Assembly: GCF_000011005.1 (NCBI RefSeq)
Contig: NC_013665.1
Location: 1,116,001-1,180,000, forward strand
DNA: 64,000 bases
DNA from: Methanocella paludicola SANAE
GTDB lineage: Archaea > Halobacteriota > Methanocellia > Methanocellales > Methanocellaceae
Direction: 5' to 3'
Part shown: positions 52,328-61,467 of the stretch, in pieces
Layout of the letters: each line of letters opens with the position of its first letter
How positions within the stretch are numbered: the first letter of the stretch is position 1
Position numbers and translations under genes: made by a program
Notes under the pieces: model-generated
Databases searched by the model: none
Seen by the model: the letters and a program-made list of their open reading frames with translations, nothing else
Told to the model about the DNA's origin: nothing

Positions 52328-53696
52328 CCGTACTTCCGATGTGGTCTTTTTTGGGCTGTTATCTAAGTGGTTGTTTTGTTGTGGGGTTTGTTGGTTGTTA
52401 TTGTTAGAATTGGCTGAATAGCGGGGGTTTTTCAATGTTTTTTGATAGCTTGGGCTATCGGGTTGTCGCTAAGCAATCACTATCAGGGTTCTTGAGAGCC
52501 TGTGCTCTCCTATCAGCGATCCTTCAAGTCTCAGTAATTGTTTTACGAGTTTTTTCATCTCGTCGTTCCTGAAAAAGGTGTTGTTAACCATTCTTACGAC
52601 CTGTACGAGGTTCATCAGGTAAAGGCTGATGCAATAGATAAGGTATCGGTAGGCTTTGTCGGTGCTGCATGTTCGTATCTTGTACTGGTTCTTCTCTTTA
52701 AAACCTGTTTCCACGTTGTTCCTTACGAAGTACCAGTCCATGAAATTCTGGACCAGTTCCGGGCACACGTCCATATTGCTGATCACTCCCACGTACTCCC
52801 TTTCTCGCTTCTTCTTGCTCTTGTTCCGTCCCTTTCTTTTGCCCTTTTCTTTTCTACCATCCTCTTTTTTCTCTTTCTTTTTCTCTTCGAGGTATAGCCA
52901 TGCCCGTACCTGGTCTGTTTCGCCCTTTACTGTATACCGTAATTTGTATTCTCCCCGTTTTTTCGATTCCTCCCAGACATTGTCCGATGTCATGCTTTTC
53001 CTGAGGGGGATCACGAATTGCATGCCCAAGTCATCCACGGTTTTGAGGATGGTGGCATTGTAGAATCCCCGGTCGAACAGGACGACGTCAACCAGGACAT
53101 GGCTCATTGTCTTTTCAAGGAGGACTCGTACAATGTCCGAGAGTTTATCGTTCGTAGTGACGGGCATACATGCCAGAGCGAGCTTGCGGCTCTCGTCTAC
53201 AAGGGAGGCCACGGCGTACCGGAGGACGTACGTGTTCTTGTTAAGGCCCTTTTTAGGGTGCACGTACTCGTCCTCCACTCCCCAGTGCTCCACATCGTTC
53301 AAGTCGATGGCAATAGCACAGCCATGCAGGTCCACCAATTTGGCCTGACACTCGAAGAACCAGTCAGCTCCCCGTATCACATCGTCCATGGAGTACTTGA
53401 AAAACTGGAAGAAACTGTCCGGAGGGAGCCCCCCGTAATTGTTATACACAGATTCCAGGCTCTTCATTCTCACGGACGCGTTAACAAGACACCTTGCATA
53501 ACCCATGCTTCGGGGAAAATCAAACAGGCTTGCGAACCGGCGCGCGAAAAGATTTATATCAACATGCCTAACGCTACAAACGCGGGGACTGTGAGGAGTT
53601 TTCATTCTTACCAACAAGCCCCTTACACCCCCGCCCTTAAATACTAAAACTTATTCTACCACCACAACCCCTAACAAAACAACCTCGGAACTACGG
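52328..53696 (-). mobile_element. ISH3-like insertion sequence
   Basis: Terminal repeats ccgtacttccga and ccgtagttccga (read inward from the right end) differ at one position. A further matching block (ggttgttttgtt) lies inside both ends. The 5-base target duplication acaga is at 52323-52327 and 53697-53701. At 1369 bases it fits the family. The transposase gene is complete, so it may be active. Confidence 0.88.
52469..53617 (-). CDS. ISH3-family (IS4-like) transposase
   Basis: The 382-residue DDE transposase has LHGCAIAIDLNDVEHWG (Asp 1), VDVVLFDRGFYN (Asp 2) and YFVRNNVETGFKEKNQYKIRTCSTDKAYRYLIY (YREK-type, Glu), then the hydrophobic C-terminal helix. A strongly basic insert of about 30 residues (EKKKEKKEDGRKEKGKR) sits between the second Asp and the Glu. 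Intact by reading frame. MKTPHS at 53605 may be the true start, preceding the conserved region. Confidence 0.9.
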   Translation of the reverse strand: MLVRMKTPHSPRVCSVRHVDINLFARRFASLFDFPRSMGYARCLVNASVRMKSLESVYNNYGGLPPDSFFQFFKYSMDDVIRGADWFFECQAKLVDLHGCAIAIDLNDVEHWGVEDEYVHPKKGLNKNTYVLRYAVASLVDESRKLALACMPVTTNDKLSDIVRVLLEKTMSHVLVDVVLFDRGFYNATILKTVDDLGMQFVIPLRKSMTSDNVWEESKKRGEYKLRYTVKGETDQVRAWLYLEEKKKEKKEDGRKEKGKRKGRNKSKKKREREYVGVISNMDVCPELVQNFMDWYFVRNNVETGFKEKNQYKIRTCSTDKAYRYLIYCISLYLMNLVQVVRMVNNTFFRNDEMKKLVKQLLRLEGSLIGEHRLSRTLIVIA

Positions 53697-54045
53697 ACAG
53701 AGTTTTTCTTTTATTATTTGAGGCTCAGAGGCCACAGAGCCCGGTTTATTGGCTTACCCGGGGCACAGAGTTATTAGAGGCAGGGTTGACCAATAAACAA
53801 TTTAAGAGTAATAGAATAATGCAAGTATGGAGTGGTTTATCTTCAGCTATGCCTCATTAAACTCTGTGCCCCAGGCATATTATAAACCCGTCCTCTGCGG
53901 CCTCTGAGTCTCCATCTATAAAAAAATCTCCGTGAACTCCCGTGCGCTCTGCGCCTCTGTGGTTAAGGACACTCCACGACGGCATAACATGAAAAGGATT
54001 AAAATGTATTATCCCCGGAACAGCGGATGAATCAAATTTAGGGGC

Positions 54046-54273
54046 TCAATGCTTTCTCGCGAGCATACTGATGATGCCGCCCAGCAATCCAAGGATAAAT
54101 CCCACCGCCGCCAGGAACGGCGCAAGCCCTCCCATTGCGCCTATGGGTATGCCGAACGCCTGCAGGCCGCTGACGAGCGCATTACTAAAGTTCGGGAAGA
54201 ACCCAAGAAGCCAGCCTATGATATAGCCGAAGACCGCGCCGAAGACGGCGCCCAGTATGACTCCTAAGACCAT
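54046..54273 (-). CDS. Small Gly-rich membrane protein
   Basis: A 75-residue protein with two long hydrophobic segments rich in glycine (GAVFGAVFGYIIGWLLGFF and FLAAVGFILGLLGGIISML). The first resembles glycine-zipper helices that pack closely in membranes. A short basic end (ARKH) follows. No family is recognised. It lies 39 bases downstream of the DUF116 gene on the same strand. Confidence 0.65.
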   Translation of the reverse strand: MVLGVILGAVFGAVFGYIIGWLLGFFPNFSNALVSGLQAFGIPIGAMGGLAPFLAAVGFILGLLGGIISMLARKH

Positions 54274-54312
54274 CGTGACACCTTTTAATAATTGAATATT
54301 ATTGTGTGAATA

Positions 54313-55038
54313 TTAAAAGGTTTGGTCCTTTGAGGCCGGCTGTTCCGCTGGCTGTACGGGCTGGACCGAAGGGTCGGACACGTTCATGACCTCGAAAAGC
54401 TTATCCCAGTCGAGCACCGTGCTCACGCAGCCGGACTTATCGAGCACCACGCCCACGGCGGGTATCTTATTCTTATGCATGAGGTCCAGGCCTTCCTTGA
54501 CCTCGCACAGGCAGCCCACGCCGATGATGCCCTCCGGGCGGTATTTCCGGATCATGCGGACGATGAAGCTGGAGCCGGGCACCACGAATAACATGTAGCC
54601 GAGCCTCTCGGCCTCTTTCTTCGCCCTTGTGATGTCGCACAGCCCGCAGTCCTTGCACTTGATGCCTTCCGGGGACAGCCTGGCGGGGCAGTCGACCGAG
54701 CGCAGGCACTGGGGGATGAAGACCGCCCTCTTTTCGAAGGGTATCTTGCTGAACGTGGCCCACATGGCCCTGTTCTTCATGTCGATGCTGATGCGGTCGA
54801 TGTTAGAGTCGTCGAACCCGAACAGCCGGGTAACCGCCTTTATGGGTCCCTCGAAGAACATGATGCCCAGGACCAGCAGGTTAGGGAATAGTACTTTGCC
54901 CGTCTTGATCGTATAGATAAGCAGTAGCGTGGCGATGACCACGATCATGATCGACAGGATGAGCAATAAAAGTAATATGGAGCCTAGTATTATCGCTAGA
55001 AAGTTGAACACCGATATTATGTCGTCCAGGAGGGCCAT
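54313..55038 (-). CDS. DUF116-family membrane protein
   Basis: A 241-residue protein with two N-terminal membrane segments (about 10-38 and 45-65) and a cytoplasmic Cys-rich domain fitting DUF116 (COG1852): VFIPQCLRSVDCPARLSPEGIKCKDCGLCDI, FVVPGSSFIVRMI, GIIGVGCLCEVKEGLDL and VVLDKSGCVSTVLDWD. The cysteines may bind an iron-sulfur cluster. Its role is unknown. It diverges from iorA across a short gap that carries an inverted repeat, so both may share one regulator. Confidence 0.88.
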   Translation of the reverse strand: MALLDDIISVFNFLAIILGSILLLLLILSIMIVVIATLLLIYTIKTGKVLFPNLLVLGIMFFEGPIKAVTRLFGFDDSNIDRISIDMKNRAMWATFSKIPFEKRAVFIPQCLRSVDCPARLSPEGIKCKDCGLCDITRAKKEAERLGYMLFVVPGSSFIVRMIRKYRPEGIIGVGCLCEVKEGLDLMHKNKIPAVGVVLDKSGCVSTVLDWDKLFEVMNVSDPSVQPVQPAEQPASKDQTF

Positions 55039-55091
55039 TAGATTAAAACAAATTACGGGTAGATATAAATATATTGTGGGTAAAGGGTTGC

Positions 55092-55121
55092 AGTGACGGC
55101 GATATTCAGCCTGCCGTCACT
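55092..55121. promoter_or_regulatory. Inverted repeat upstream of iorA TATA box
   Basis: Agtgacggc (55092-55100) and gccgtcact (55113-55121) form a perfect 9-base inverted repeat. It ends seven bases before a TATA-like box (tttatatag, about 55128-55136), 47 bases before iorA. The position just upstream of TATA is typical of an activator site and differs from a terminator, as no T-run follows on the other strand at once. Confidence 0.5.
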
Positions 55122-55167
55122 TTAAAGTTTATATAGTTACGTTCTAAGTTATCTAAGAAGGTGCCAT

Positions 55168-56946
55168 ATGAGTAAAGAGTATATGCTGGGTAATGATGCC
55201 ATTGCCCGAGGATTGCTGGAGAGCGGCGTCGACGTCGCCACGGGATACCCGGGCACGCCTTCCTCCGAGATCCTCACGACACTGGCCCCGTCGGCCAGAG
55301 ACCGCTTTCATATCGAATGGTCCGTTAACGAGAAGGTGGCGCTCGAGGTGGCTGCCGGCGCGTCCTGGGCCGGCGCCCGGTCCGTCTGCACGATGAAGCA
55401 CGTCGGCCTCAACGTCGCTGCCGACCCCTTCATGACCCTGTCGCACACGGGCGTCGTGGGCGGCTTAATTCTTATTTCGGCGGATGACCCTGCCTGCCAT
55501 TCGTCGCAGAACGAGCAGGACAGCCGCATTTACTCGAAGTTCGCCAAAATTCCCTGCTTTGACCCGCAGTCTCCCCAAGAGGCCAAGGACATGGTGGCTT
55601 ACGCCTATGCCTTCTCCGAGAAGCACGGCATACCTGTCATGCTACGGCCCACGACCCGTATCTCCCACGCCAAGTCGGACATTGAGGTCCATGATATCAC
55701 GGAGCGCCAGAAAAACATCGAGTTCAAGAAGGACGCCGAGCGGTTCGTGGTGCTGCCGAAGCACACGCGTGTCCTGCTTAAGAAACTGAACGCAAAGCAG
55801 GACTCGATGCGAAAAGAGCTCGCCGAATCGCCCTGGAACAAGCTTGATCTAAAGAAGGGCGCAAAGCTGGGCATCATCGCGTCGGGAGTGGCCAGCACCT
55901 ACGTGGAAGAGGCGCTGGAGACCTTAGGCACCCCCGTCTCCTACCTCAAGATCGGCGCATATCCCATAGACCCCGAGCTAATAAAGAAATTAGCCGGCAG
56001 TGTCGAGCGCATCCTCGTCATAGAGGAGCTTATGCCATTCGTGGAGGAGCAGGCCCGGATGTATGCCGATAACGTGCTCGGCAAGATGACCGGCGATGTG
56101 CCCCATGAGGGCGAGTTCGACACGCTACTCGTATCGAATATCATCCGCAGGGTCGCCGGAAAGCCGCTGCTGCAGAACCATGACGTTAAGCTCGACTTCG
56201 AGCTCCCCGCCAGGCCTCCGGCAATGTGCGCCGCATGCCCGCACAGGGCTACCTTCTACGTCCTGAAGAGCGTCTTCAAGGAGGACTCCATTTTCGCCAG
56301 CGATATCGGCTGCTACACCCTGGGAACGCAGCTATCCGCCGTCGATACGTGCATCTGCATGGGCGCGAGCATCACCGTCGCCTCGGGCCTGAGCTTTGCC
56401 GGCGTGAAGAATAAGATCGCCTGCACCATCGGTGACTCGACGTTCCTGCACACGGGCATTCCCGGCTTGATAAATGCGGTATACAACAAGGCCGACATCA
56501 CCGTCGTCATCCTCGACAACCGGACCACCGGCATGACGGGCCACCAGCCCAACCCGGCGACCGGCGAAACCATACTCGGCGAGCCGGCGGCCGAGATATC
56601 CCTCGAGTCCATCGTGAAGGCGTGCGGCGTCCAGTCCATGCAGGTCATCGACCCGTTCGACCTGGAGACCTCGAAGGCCGCCTTCAAGAAGGCCTACAAC
56701 ACGGAGGGTGTCAAGGTCATCATCGCCCGCCAGCCCTGCGTCATAACGGCAAAGAGAATGGGCATCCGCAGGCAGCAGTACGAGGTCCTCGAGGACTTGT
56801 GCGAGGGTTGCAAGCGCTGCGTGAAGTTCGGCTGCCCGGCCATGGAAGTGCGGAATGGCAAGGCGTTCATTAACGATACCTGCGCCGGATGCGCCATGTG
56901 CACGAAGATATGCCAGTTTGGCGCCATTAAGGCGAAGGGGGTGTGA
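55168..56946 (+). CDS. iorA: Indolepyruvate:ferredoxin oxidoreductase, alpha subunit
   Basis: IorA with IorB oxidises arylpyruvates (indole-, phenyl-, hydroxyphenylpyruvate) to aryl-acetyl-CoA, reducing ferredoxin; it also works in reverse to assimilate aryl acids. The 592-residue protein has GYPGTPSSEIL at the N-terminus, the TPP-binding GDSTFLHTGIPGLINAVYNKADITVVILDNRTTGMTGHQ block, and two 4Fe-4S motifs at the end (CEGCKRCVKFGCP, CAGCAMCTKICQ). AAGGTG precedes the ATG. IorB follows two bases later. Confidence 0.96.
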   Translation: MSKEYMLGNDAIARGLLESGVDVATGYPGTPSSEILTTLAPSARDRFHIEWSVNEKVALEVAAGASWAGARSVCTMKHVGLNVAADPFMTLSHTGVVGGLILISADDPACHSSQNEQDSRIYSKFAKIPCFDPQSPQEAKDMVAYAYAFSEKHGIPVMLRPTTRISHAKSDIEVHDITERQKNIEFKKDAERFVVLPKHTRVLLKKLNAKQDSMRKELAESPWNKLDLKKGAKLGIIASGVASTYVEEALETLGTPVSYLKIGAYPIDPELIKKLAGSVERILVIEELMPFVEEQARMYADNVLGKMTGDVPHEGEFDTLLVSNIIRRVAGKPLLQNHDVKLDFELPARPPAMCAACPHRATFYVLKSVFKEDSIFASDIGCYTLGTQLSAVDTCICMGASITVASGLSFAGVKNKIACTIGDSTFLHTGIPGLINAVYNKADITVVILDNRTTGMTGHQPNPATGETILGEPAAEISLESIVKACGVQSMQVIDPFDLETSKAAFKKAYNTEGVKVIIARQPCVITAKRMGIRRQQYEVLEDLCEGCKRCVKFGCPAMEVRNGKAFINDTCAGCAMCTKICQFGAIKAKGV

Positions 56947-56948
56947 GC

Positions 56949-57524
56949 ATGGATAAGTTCGACTTACTCATCGTCGGCGTCGGCGGCCAGGGCGTCATAT
57001 TAGCCTCGGACATCATCGGAAAAGCGGCAGTACAGGAAGGCCTGCCCGTCCGCTCAGCGGAGACTCACGGGATGGCCCAGCGCGGCGGCGCCGTGGAGAA
57101 CCACGTCCGGATCGGCTGCAAGTACGGGAGCCTCATACCCGCGGGCGGCGCTGATTGTTTAATGAGCATGGAGCCCCTGGAGGCGCTCCGGTTCGCGAAA
57201 TACCTTAACACGAAGGGCCTCGCCGTCATCAACACCGAAAAGATCGTGCCGGTGACCGTGAACCTGGGCAAGGTGCCTTACCCGGAGCTTGATACCATCC
57301 GGGATACGATGAAGGGCCTGTGTGCCGAGGTCAAGATGGAGGACTATACGGCGCTGGCGAAAAAGGCGGGCGCCGTGCAGGCGCTCAACGTCGTCATGAT
57401 CGGGGCCGTGTCGAAGTACCTGCCCATCAGCCAGGAAACCCTTAAGGAAGTCATCGCTAAGTCCGTGCCGCCTAAGACGGTGGCCGTGAACCTCAAAGCG
57501 TTCGACCTCGGGCGTGAGGCATAA
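56949..57524 (+). CDS. iorB: Indolepyruvate:ferredoxin oxidoreductase, beta subunit
   Basis: The 191-residue gamma-type subunit completes the heterodimeric enzyme: FDLLIVGVGGQGVILASDIIGKAAV, ETHGMAQRGGAVENHVRIG and LMSMEPLEALRF are the family's standard blocks. I chose ATG 56949 behind GGGGGTG; a GTG two codons earlier overlaps the iorA stop. T-rich sequence follows its stop, then a separate promoter for the CoA ligase gene. Confidence 0.96.
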   Translation: MDKFDLLIVGVGGQGVILASDIIGKAAVQEGLPVRSAETHGMAQRGGAVENHVRIGCKYGSLIPAGGADCLMSMEPLEALRFAKYLNTKGLAVINTEKIVPVTVNLGKVPYPELDTIRDTMKGLCAEVKMEDYTALAKKAGAVQALNVVMIGAVSKYLPISQETLKEVIAKSVPPKTVAVNLKAFDLGREA

Positions 57525-57529
57525 CTCGC

Positions 57530-57546
57530 CCCTTTTTCCTTTTTTA
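57530..57546 (+). terminator. T-rich terminator after iorB
   Basis: Two T-tracts (ttttt, then tttttt after cc) follow iorB within 25 bases of the stop. Archaeal transcription commonly ends at such U-tracts without a hairpin. Confidence 0.45.
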
Positions 57547-57589
57547 TCAATATTGCCAATCACGAAAGATATTAATATAGTCAAATACA

Positions 57590-57613
57590 CCTACGTATAT
57601 AGTTGTACGTAGG
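57590..57613. promoter_or_regulatory. Inverted repeat at the paaK promoter
   Basis: Cctacgta (57590-57597) and tacgtagg (57606-57613) form a perfect 8-base inverted repeat. A TATA-like box (attaatatag) lies at 57571-57580, so the repeat covers the expected transcription start and would act as a repressor operator. The ATG follows at 57623. Confidence 0.5.
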
Positions 57614-57622
57614 CGACCAAAA

Positions 57623-58945
57623 ATGAACGCACAAGCTTCATTTCATGACGACGCTAATAGTCCCAGCACTATGAGCGACATCCTTTATATGCCCAGGAAA
57701 GAGCTGGAGGAACTACAGAGCAAGCGGCTCCGGGCTGTCGTGAAGAAGGTTTACGAGAATAACGCTTTTTACAGGAAAAAGCTCGACGATATGGGGCTCA
57801 AGCCCGGCGATATCAAGGGCATCGAGGACATTCGCAAATTACCGTTCACCGAGAAGACCGACTTCAAGGATAACTATCCATATGGCCTCCTGTCGGTCCC
57901 GAGAAATGAGATCGTGCGGATGCACGCATCGTCAGGGACGACGGGCAAGCCCACCGTGGTCTTTTACACGAAAAATGATATTAAGACGTGGGCAAAGATG
58001 TTCGCCCGCTGCCTGGAGATGGCCGGCGTCAGGAAGGACGACGTGTTCCAGGTAACGCCAGGCTATGGGCTGTTCACCGGCGGCCTGGGTTTCCATTATG
58101 GCGGCGAAGAATTAGGTTGCATGGTCATCCCGATGGGGCCCGGCGACACTAAAAAGCAAATTGACATGATGCGGGACTTTGGTACGACCGTGCTCGGCGG
58201 GACGGTCACGTACTCTCTCCGCCTGGCGGAAGTCTGCAAGGAGATCGGCATCGACCCGAAGAGCCTGGGTCTCAGGGTCGGCATCTTCGGCGCCGAGCAC
58301 TGGTCAAACGGCATGAAGGACAAGATCGAGGGCATCTTCGGCTTCGAGGCCTTCGACATCTACGGCATGACCGAGATGTTCGGCCCGGGCATCGGCCTGG
58401 ACTGCCCCAGGCACGAGGGCATCCACATCTGGGAAGACCATTTCATCATTGAGATCCTGGACCCGAAAGGCGAGCCATGTGCCGAAGGGGAGAGGGGCGA
58501 AGTCGTGCTCACGACGCTGACGAAGGAAGGCATACCCTTACTGCGCTATAAGACGCATGACCTGAGCCGGATGCTGGGCTATTGCTCCTGCGGCAGGACG
58601 CACCGCATCATCGACCGCGTCAGCGGCCGTACTGACGACATGGTCATCGTCCGGGGCGTCAACGTGTTCCCCGGCCAGATCGAGTCCGTGCTCATGAAGT
58701 ACCCGCAGGTCGGCCCCGAGTGGTACGCCTATGCCTACCGCAATGAATTCGGCTCCATGGACCACCTGCAGGTCAAGGTCGAGGCCACCGGCACCACCAA
58801 GGAACTGCTCCAGATCCGGGAGCCCATGATCAAAGAGCTTACCTCGACGCTGATGGGCCTCAAGCCCGAGCTGGTCTTCGTGCCGACAGGCACGCTTCCG
58901 AGACAGGAAAAGAAGACGAAGCGGCTTATTGACCAGAGGAAATGA
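57623..58945 (+). CDS. paaK: Phenylacetate-CoA ligase family protein (PaaK-like 1)
   Basis: A 440-residue AMP-forming aryl-CoA ligase. The phosphate loop HASSGTTGKPTVVFYT, adenylate-binding YGMTEMFGPG, and the C-terminal RTDDMVIVRGVNVFPGQIE with GTLPRQEKKTKRLIDQRK (catalytic Lys region) are intact. Together with IorAB it would activate aryl acetates made or used by that enzyme. It has its own promoter and inverted repeat. A second possible start (MSDIL at 57671) exists. Two paralogues lie downstream on the other strand. Confidence 0.92.
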   Translation: MNAQASFHDDANSPSTMSDILYMPRKELEELQSKRLRAVVKKVYENNAFYRKKLDDMGLKPGDIKGIEDIRKLPFTEKTDFKDNYPYGLLSVPRNEIVRMHASSGTTGKPTVVFYTKNDIKTWAKMFARCLEMAGVRKDDVFQVTPGYGLFTGGLGFHYGGEELGCMVIPMGPGDTKKQIDMMRDFGTTVLGGTVTYSLRLAEVCKEIGIDPKSLGLRVGIFGAEHWSNGMKDKIEGIFGFEAFDIYGMTEMFGPGIGLDCPRHEGIHIWEDHFIIEILDPKGEPCAEGERGEVVLTTLTKEGIPLLRYKTHDLSRMLGYCSCGRTHRIIDRVSGRTDDMVIVRGVNVFPGQIESVLMKYPQVGPEWYAYAYRNEFGSMDHLQVKVEATGTTKELLQIREPMIKELTSTLMGLKPELVFVPTGTLPRQEKKTKRLIDQRK

Positions 58946-59026
58946 ACCATTCGCCTTAATTTCATCGCAGAGGAACCAATAGCTTAATGATATATCGCTA
59001 CTATTATAATTTTAAGGGGGTAGAGT

Positions 59027-59548
59027 ATGAAAAAAGAGATGATATATTATTACATGGCGCCGGGTGACCGGAATACGAACACGACCCTTAAAACGGTCCG
59101 TGAGTGGGCCCTGAAGTATAATATCAAGAGAGTCCTTGTGCCTTCGAAAAGCGGCCAGACCGCCCAGAAGGCTTACAACTTATTCAAGAACACCGGAATT
59201 ATCCTGACGATCGTGGGCACTGATCCCAATATCTTTTCGAGCGAGATACTGGCACAGTTACGGAGTAATGGCACAAAAGTCGTCTTCTATAAGGACGTGC
59301 CGTACACCTATACTCAGGACATGAAGACCGCCTACCGGCGCATGGGCGAAGGCTTCAAGGTCGCCGTTGAGCTGGGCATCATCGCCGCCTACCTGGAAGA
59401 GGGCGATATTAACGACGTTATAACGCTCGGCGGCACGAAAAAGGGCGTCGATACGGCGCTCGTCATCCGGCCTGCAAAGTCAGATACGTTCGACCAGCTA
59501 GAAGTCAGAGAAATCATAGCCAAGCCGCGATCTATTAAAATGGCATAA
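59027..59548 (+). CDS. Pyruvate-kinase C-domain-like protein, paralogue
   Basis: A 173-residue relative of the protein at 44782: EWALKYNIKRVLVPSKSGQTAQKAYNLFKN, ILTIVGTDPNIFSSEIL, TLGGTKKGVDTALVIRPAKSD. It is preceded by GGGGGT at ideal spacing and has a TATA-like box upstream. Placed inside the aryl-acid gene group, it may bind a regulatory small molecule, but no reaction can be named. It converges on the ACT-domain gene. Confidence 0.78.
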   Translation: MKKEMIYYYMAPGDRNTNTTLKTVREWALKYNIKRVLVPSKSGQTAQKAYNLFKNTGIILTIVGTDPNIFSSEILAQLRSNGTKVVFYKDVPYTYTQDMKTAYRRMGEGFKVAVELGIIAAYLEEGDINDVITLGGTKKGVDTALVIRPAKSDTFDQLEVREIIAKPRSIKMA

Positions 59549-59565
59549 AAACATTAATAAAAAAA

Positions 59566-60000
59566 TTAGATCTGGCTAATTTCTTTATCGTCGACAATAC
59601 GGATCTTAGCCTCTTTAAGGACCTTGAGCGCCTCTTTGACGTTATCCACACGGATAATGAGCAATGCCAGGTTAGAGGTCGTAACGAACGCGTAAGCATA
59701 GTCGATGTTCACGTTATTCTTGCCCAGCACATTGGCGATCGCATGCAGCCCGCCGGGCACATCCTTCATCTCGACCCCTACGACATCCGTCTCCGAGACG
59801 GCAAAACCCTGCCCCTGCAGCGTCTTATAGGCCTTATCCGGGTCGTCGACCACCATGCGTATAACGCCAAAATCGCCGGCCTCAGCTATCGTAAAAGCAC
59901 GGATATTGACCTTAGCCTTCGACAACGTCTCGGCGATCTTCGAAAGCCTCCCCGGCTTATTCTCAGCGAACAGCGAAATCTGCTTGATCGTGCCACTCAT
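59566..60000 (-). CDS. Tandem ACT-domain protein
   Basis: A 144-residue protein made of two ACT domains (SLFAENKPGRLSKIAETLSKAKVNIRAFTIAEAG and GVEMKDVPGGLHAIANVLGKNNVNIDYAYAF), COG4747-type. ACT domains bind amino acids, so it is a likely sensor of aromatic amino acids for the pathway whose ligases surround it. ATG 60000 is chosen behind GGAGAG. It follows the second CoA ligase by 25 bases on the same strand and is likely co-transcribed. Confidence 0.9.
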   Translation of the reverse strand: MSGTIKQISLFAENKPGRLSKIAETLSKAKVNIRAFTIAEAGDFGVIRMVVDDPDKAYKTLQGQGFAVSETDVVGVEMKDVPGGLHAIANVLGKNNVNIDYAYAFVTTSNLALLIIRVDNVKEALKVLKEAKIRIVDDKEISQI

Positions 60001-60025
60001 AAACAACTCTCCGAAATGTAATCCC

Positions 60026-61333
60026 TTAAACCTTTCTCCTGTCGATGACCTTCTGCGACTTGCCCTGGGATCTGGGCAGCGTTCCCGTCTCGACCAGCTC
60101 CACTTTCGTCGCGAGCTGCAGGACCTTCTTGAGCTCGTACTCGATCTTCTTCTCGAGCTTCATGAGGTCGGCCAGCTTATCGCTGAATGCGGCCCGGGTG
60201 ACCTCGACCCGCACCGTCAGGTCGTCCAGCTCTCCTTTGCGGTCGGCTATGATCTGGAAGTGCTCCCCGACTTCGGGGATGGTCATCAGGACCGACTCGA
60301 TCTGGCTCGGGAACACGTTGATGCCGCGGATGATGAGCATGTCGTCGGCCCGGCCCAGGATGCGCATGATCCTCGGGTGGGTCCTGCCGCATTCGCACTC
60401 CTCGTTATTCAGTATCGTGATGTCGCCGATCTTATACCGTATCAGCGGCAGCGCTTCCTTGGACAGCGTCGTGACGACCAGCTCGCCTTTTTGTCCGTCC
60501 TTGACAGGGTCGCCGTTCTTATCGATGACTTCCAGCAGGAAGTGGTCGGCCCAGACGTGGATGCCGTTCTGCGCTTCGCATTCCGTGAACAGGGGCCCGG
60601 ACAGCTCGGATGTGCCGTAGATATCATAGGCCTTGATGCCCATGCTCGTCTCGATGCGCTTACGGGTTTCAAGCGACCATGGCTCAGCGCCTAATATCGC
60701 TGTCTTGAGGCTGGTATCGTCCTTCACGCTGATGCCCATCTTCTTCGCCACCTCGTTCATGTGCAGCAGGTACGAAGGCGTGCACGCGATGGCCGTTGCC
60801 TTGAGGTCGACCATGAGCTCGATCTGGCGCTCGGTATTGCCTACGCCCATGGGGATGACGCTCGCCCCTATCTCCTCGGCTCCATAGTGCAGCCCGAGGC
60901 CGCCGGTGAACAGGCCGTAGCCATAGCTCACCTGAATGATGTCTTTCCGGCCGAGGCCGCAGGCCGTCAGCGCACGGGCCAGCGACGTGGTCCAGCAGTC
61001 CACGTCCCCCCGCGTATAGCCGACTACCGTGGGCTTGCCGGTGGTGCCCGACGAGACGTGGAAACGCACGACCTGGTCTAGCGGGACGCAGAACATGTTG
61101 GTCGGGTAATTATCCCGCAGGTCCTTCTTATAAGTAAAAGGAAGCTTCGTGATGTCGTCAAGTGTCTTGATCTGCTCGGGCTTCACGCCCGCCTCTTTAA
61201 AGCGATTGCGATAGAAAACGGATGACCTGTATACGGTATCGACGAGCTGGCGGAGCTTCCTTTCCTGGATCTCCTGCAGCTCTTCCAGGGGCGCTCTCTC
61301 GATCCGAGAGTTCCAGTAATCAAGCATAGGCAT
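60026..61333 (-). CDS. paaK: Phenylacetate-CoA ligase family protein (PaaK-like 2)
   Basis: A 435-residue aryl-CoA ligase with the phosphate loop HVSSGTTGKPTVVGYT, YGTSELSGPLF for the adenylate, RADDMLIIRGINVFPSQIE and GTLPRSQGKSQKVIDRRK at the C-terminus. GAGGT stands before the ATG at 61333. Close to PaaK-like 3 but not identical, suggesting different aryl substrates. It heads a two-gene transcript with the ACT protein. Confidence 0.93.
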   Translation of the reverse strand: MPMLDYWNSRIERAPLEELQEIQERKLRQLVDTVYRSSVFYRNRFKEAGVKPEQIKTLDDITKLPFTYKKDLRDNYPTNMFCVPLDQVVRFHVSSGTTGKPTVVGYTRGDVDCWTTSLARALTACGLGRKDIIQVSYGYGLFTGGLGLHYGAEEIGASVIPMGVGNTERQIELMVDLKATAIACTPSYLLHMNEVAKKMGISVKDDTSLKTAILGAEPWSLETRKRIETSMGIKAYDIYGTSELSGPLFTECEAQNGIHVWADHFLLEVIDKNGDPVKDGQKGELVVTTLSKEALPLIRYKIGDITILNNEECECGRTHPRIMRILGRADDMLIIRGINVFPSQIESVLMTIPEVGEHFQIIADRKGELDDLTVRVEVTRAAFSDKLADLMKLEKKIEYELKKVLQLATKVELVETGTLPRSQGKSQKVIDRRKV

Positions 61334-61390
61334 ATTTTTACCTCACTATCTTATGCACGCTGAGCGATATTTATAGTCTGTAACGTCGCT

Positions 61391-61408
61391 GTCCGTACTT
61401 CAACGGAC
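61391..61408. promoter_or_regulatory. Palindrome upstream of the second CoA-ligase gene
   Basis: Gtccgt and acggac, six bases each, mirror around six bases. On the minus strand it lies upstream of a TATA-like box (actataaata) that serves the gene starting at 61333. A regulator site is plausible. Confidence 0.35.
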
Positions 61409-61467
61409 TAATATATTATCCACATTCGATTTATCGGACGATATACAATTATCTGCTGCAATATATA

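Larger units (their letters stand above)
52272..53983. repeat. Palindromic element, family A, split by an ISH3-like element
   Basis: The ends gccgtcgtgg and its complement at 53974-53983 are inverted, and both 50-60-base arms pair (ccttaaccacaggggcgcagagcgcac with its partner near 53944-53970). The non-coding parts 52212-52327 and 53702-54045 are element arms and spacer. Removing the IS and one copy of its target duplication rejoins the element to about 338 bases, which aligns in reverse orientation with the intact copy at 9565-9872, including gcttacccgggg and gttgaccaataaa. Confidence 0.75.
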
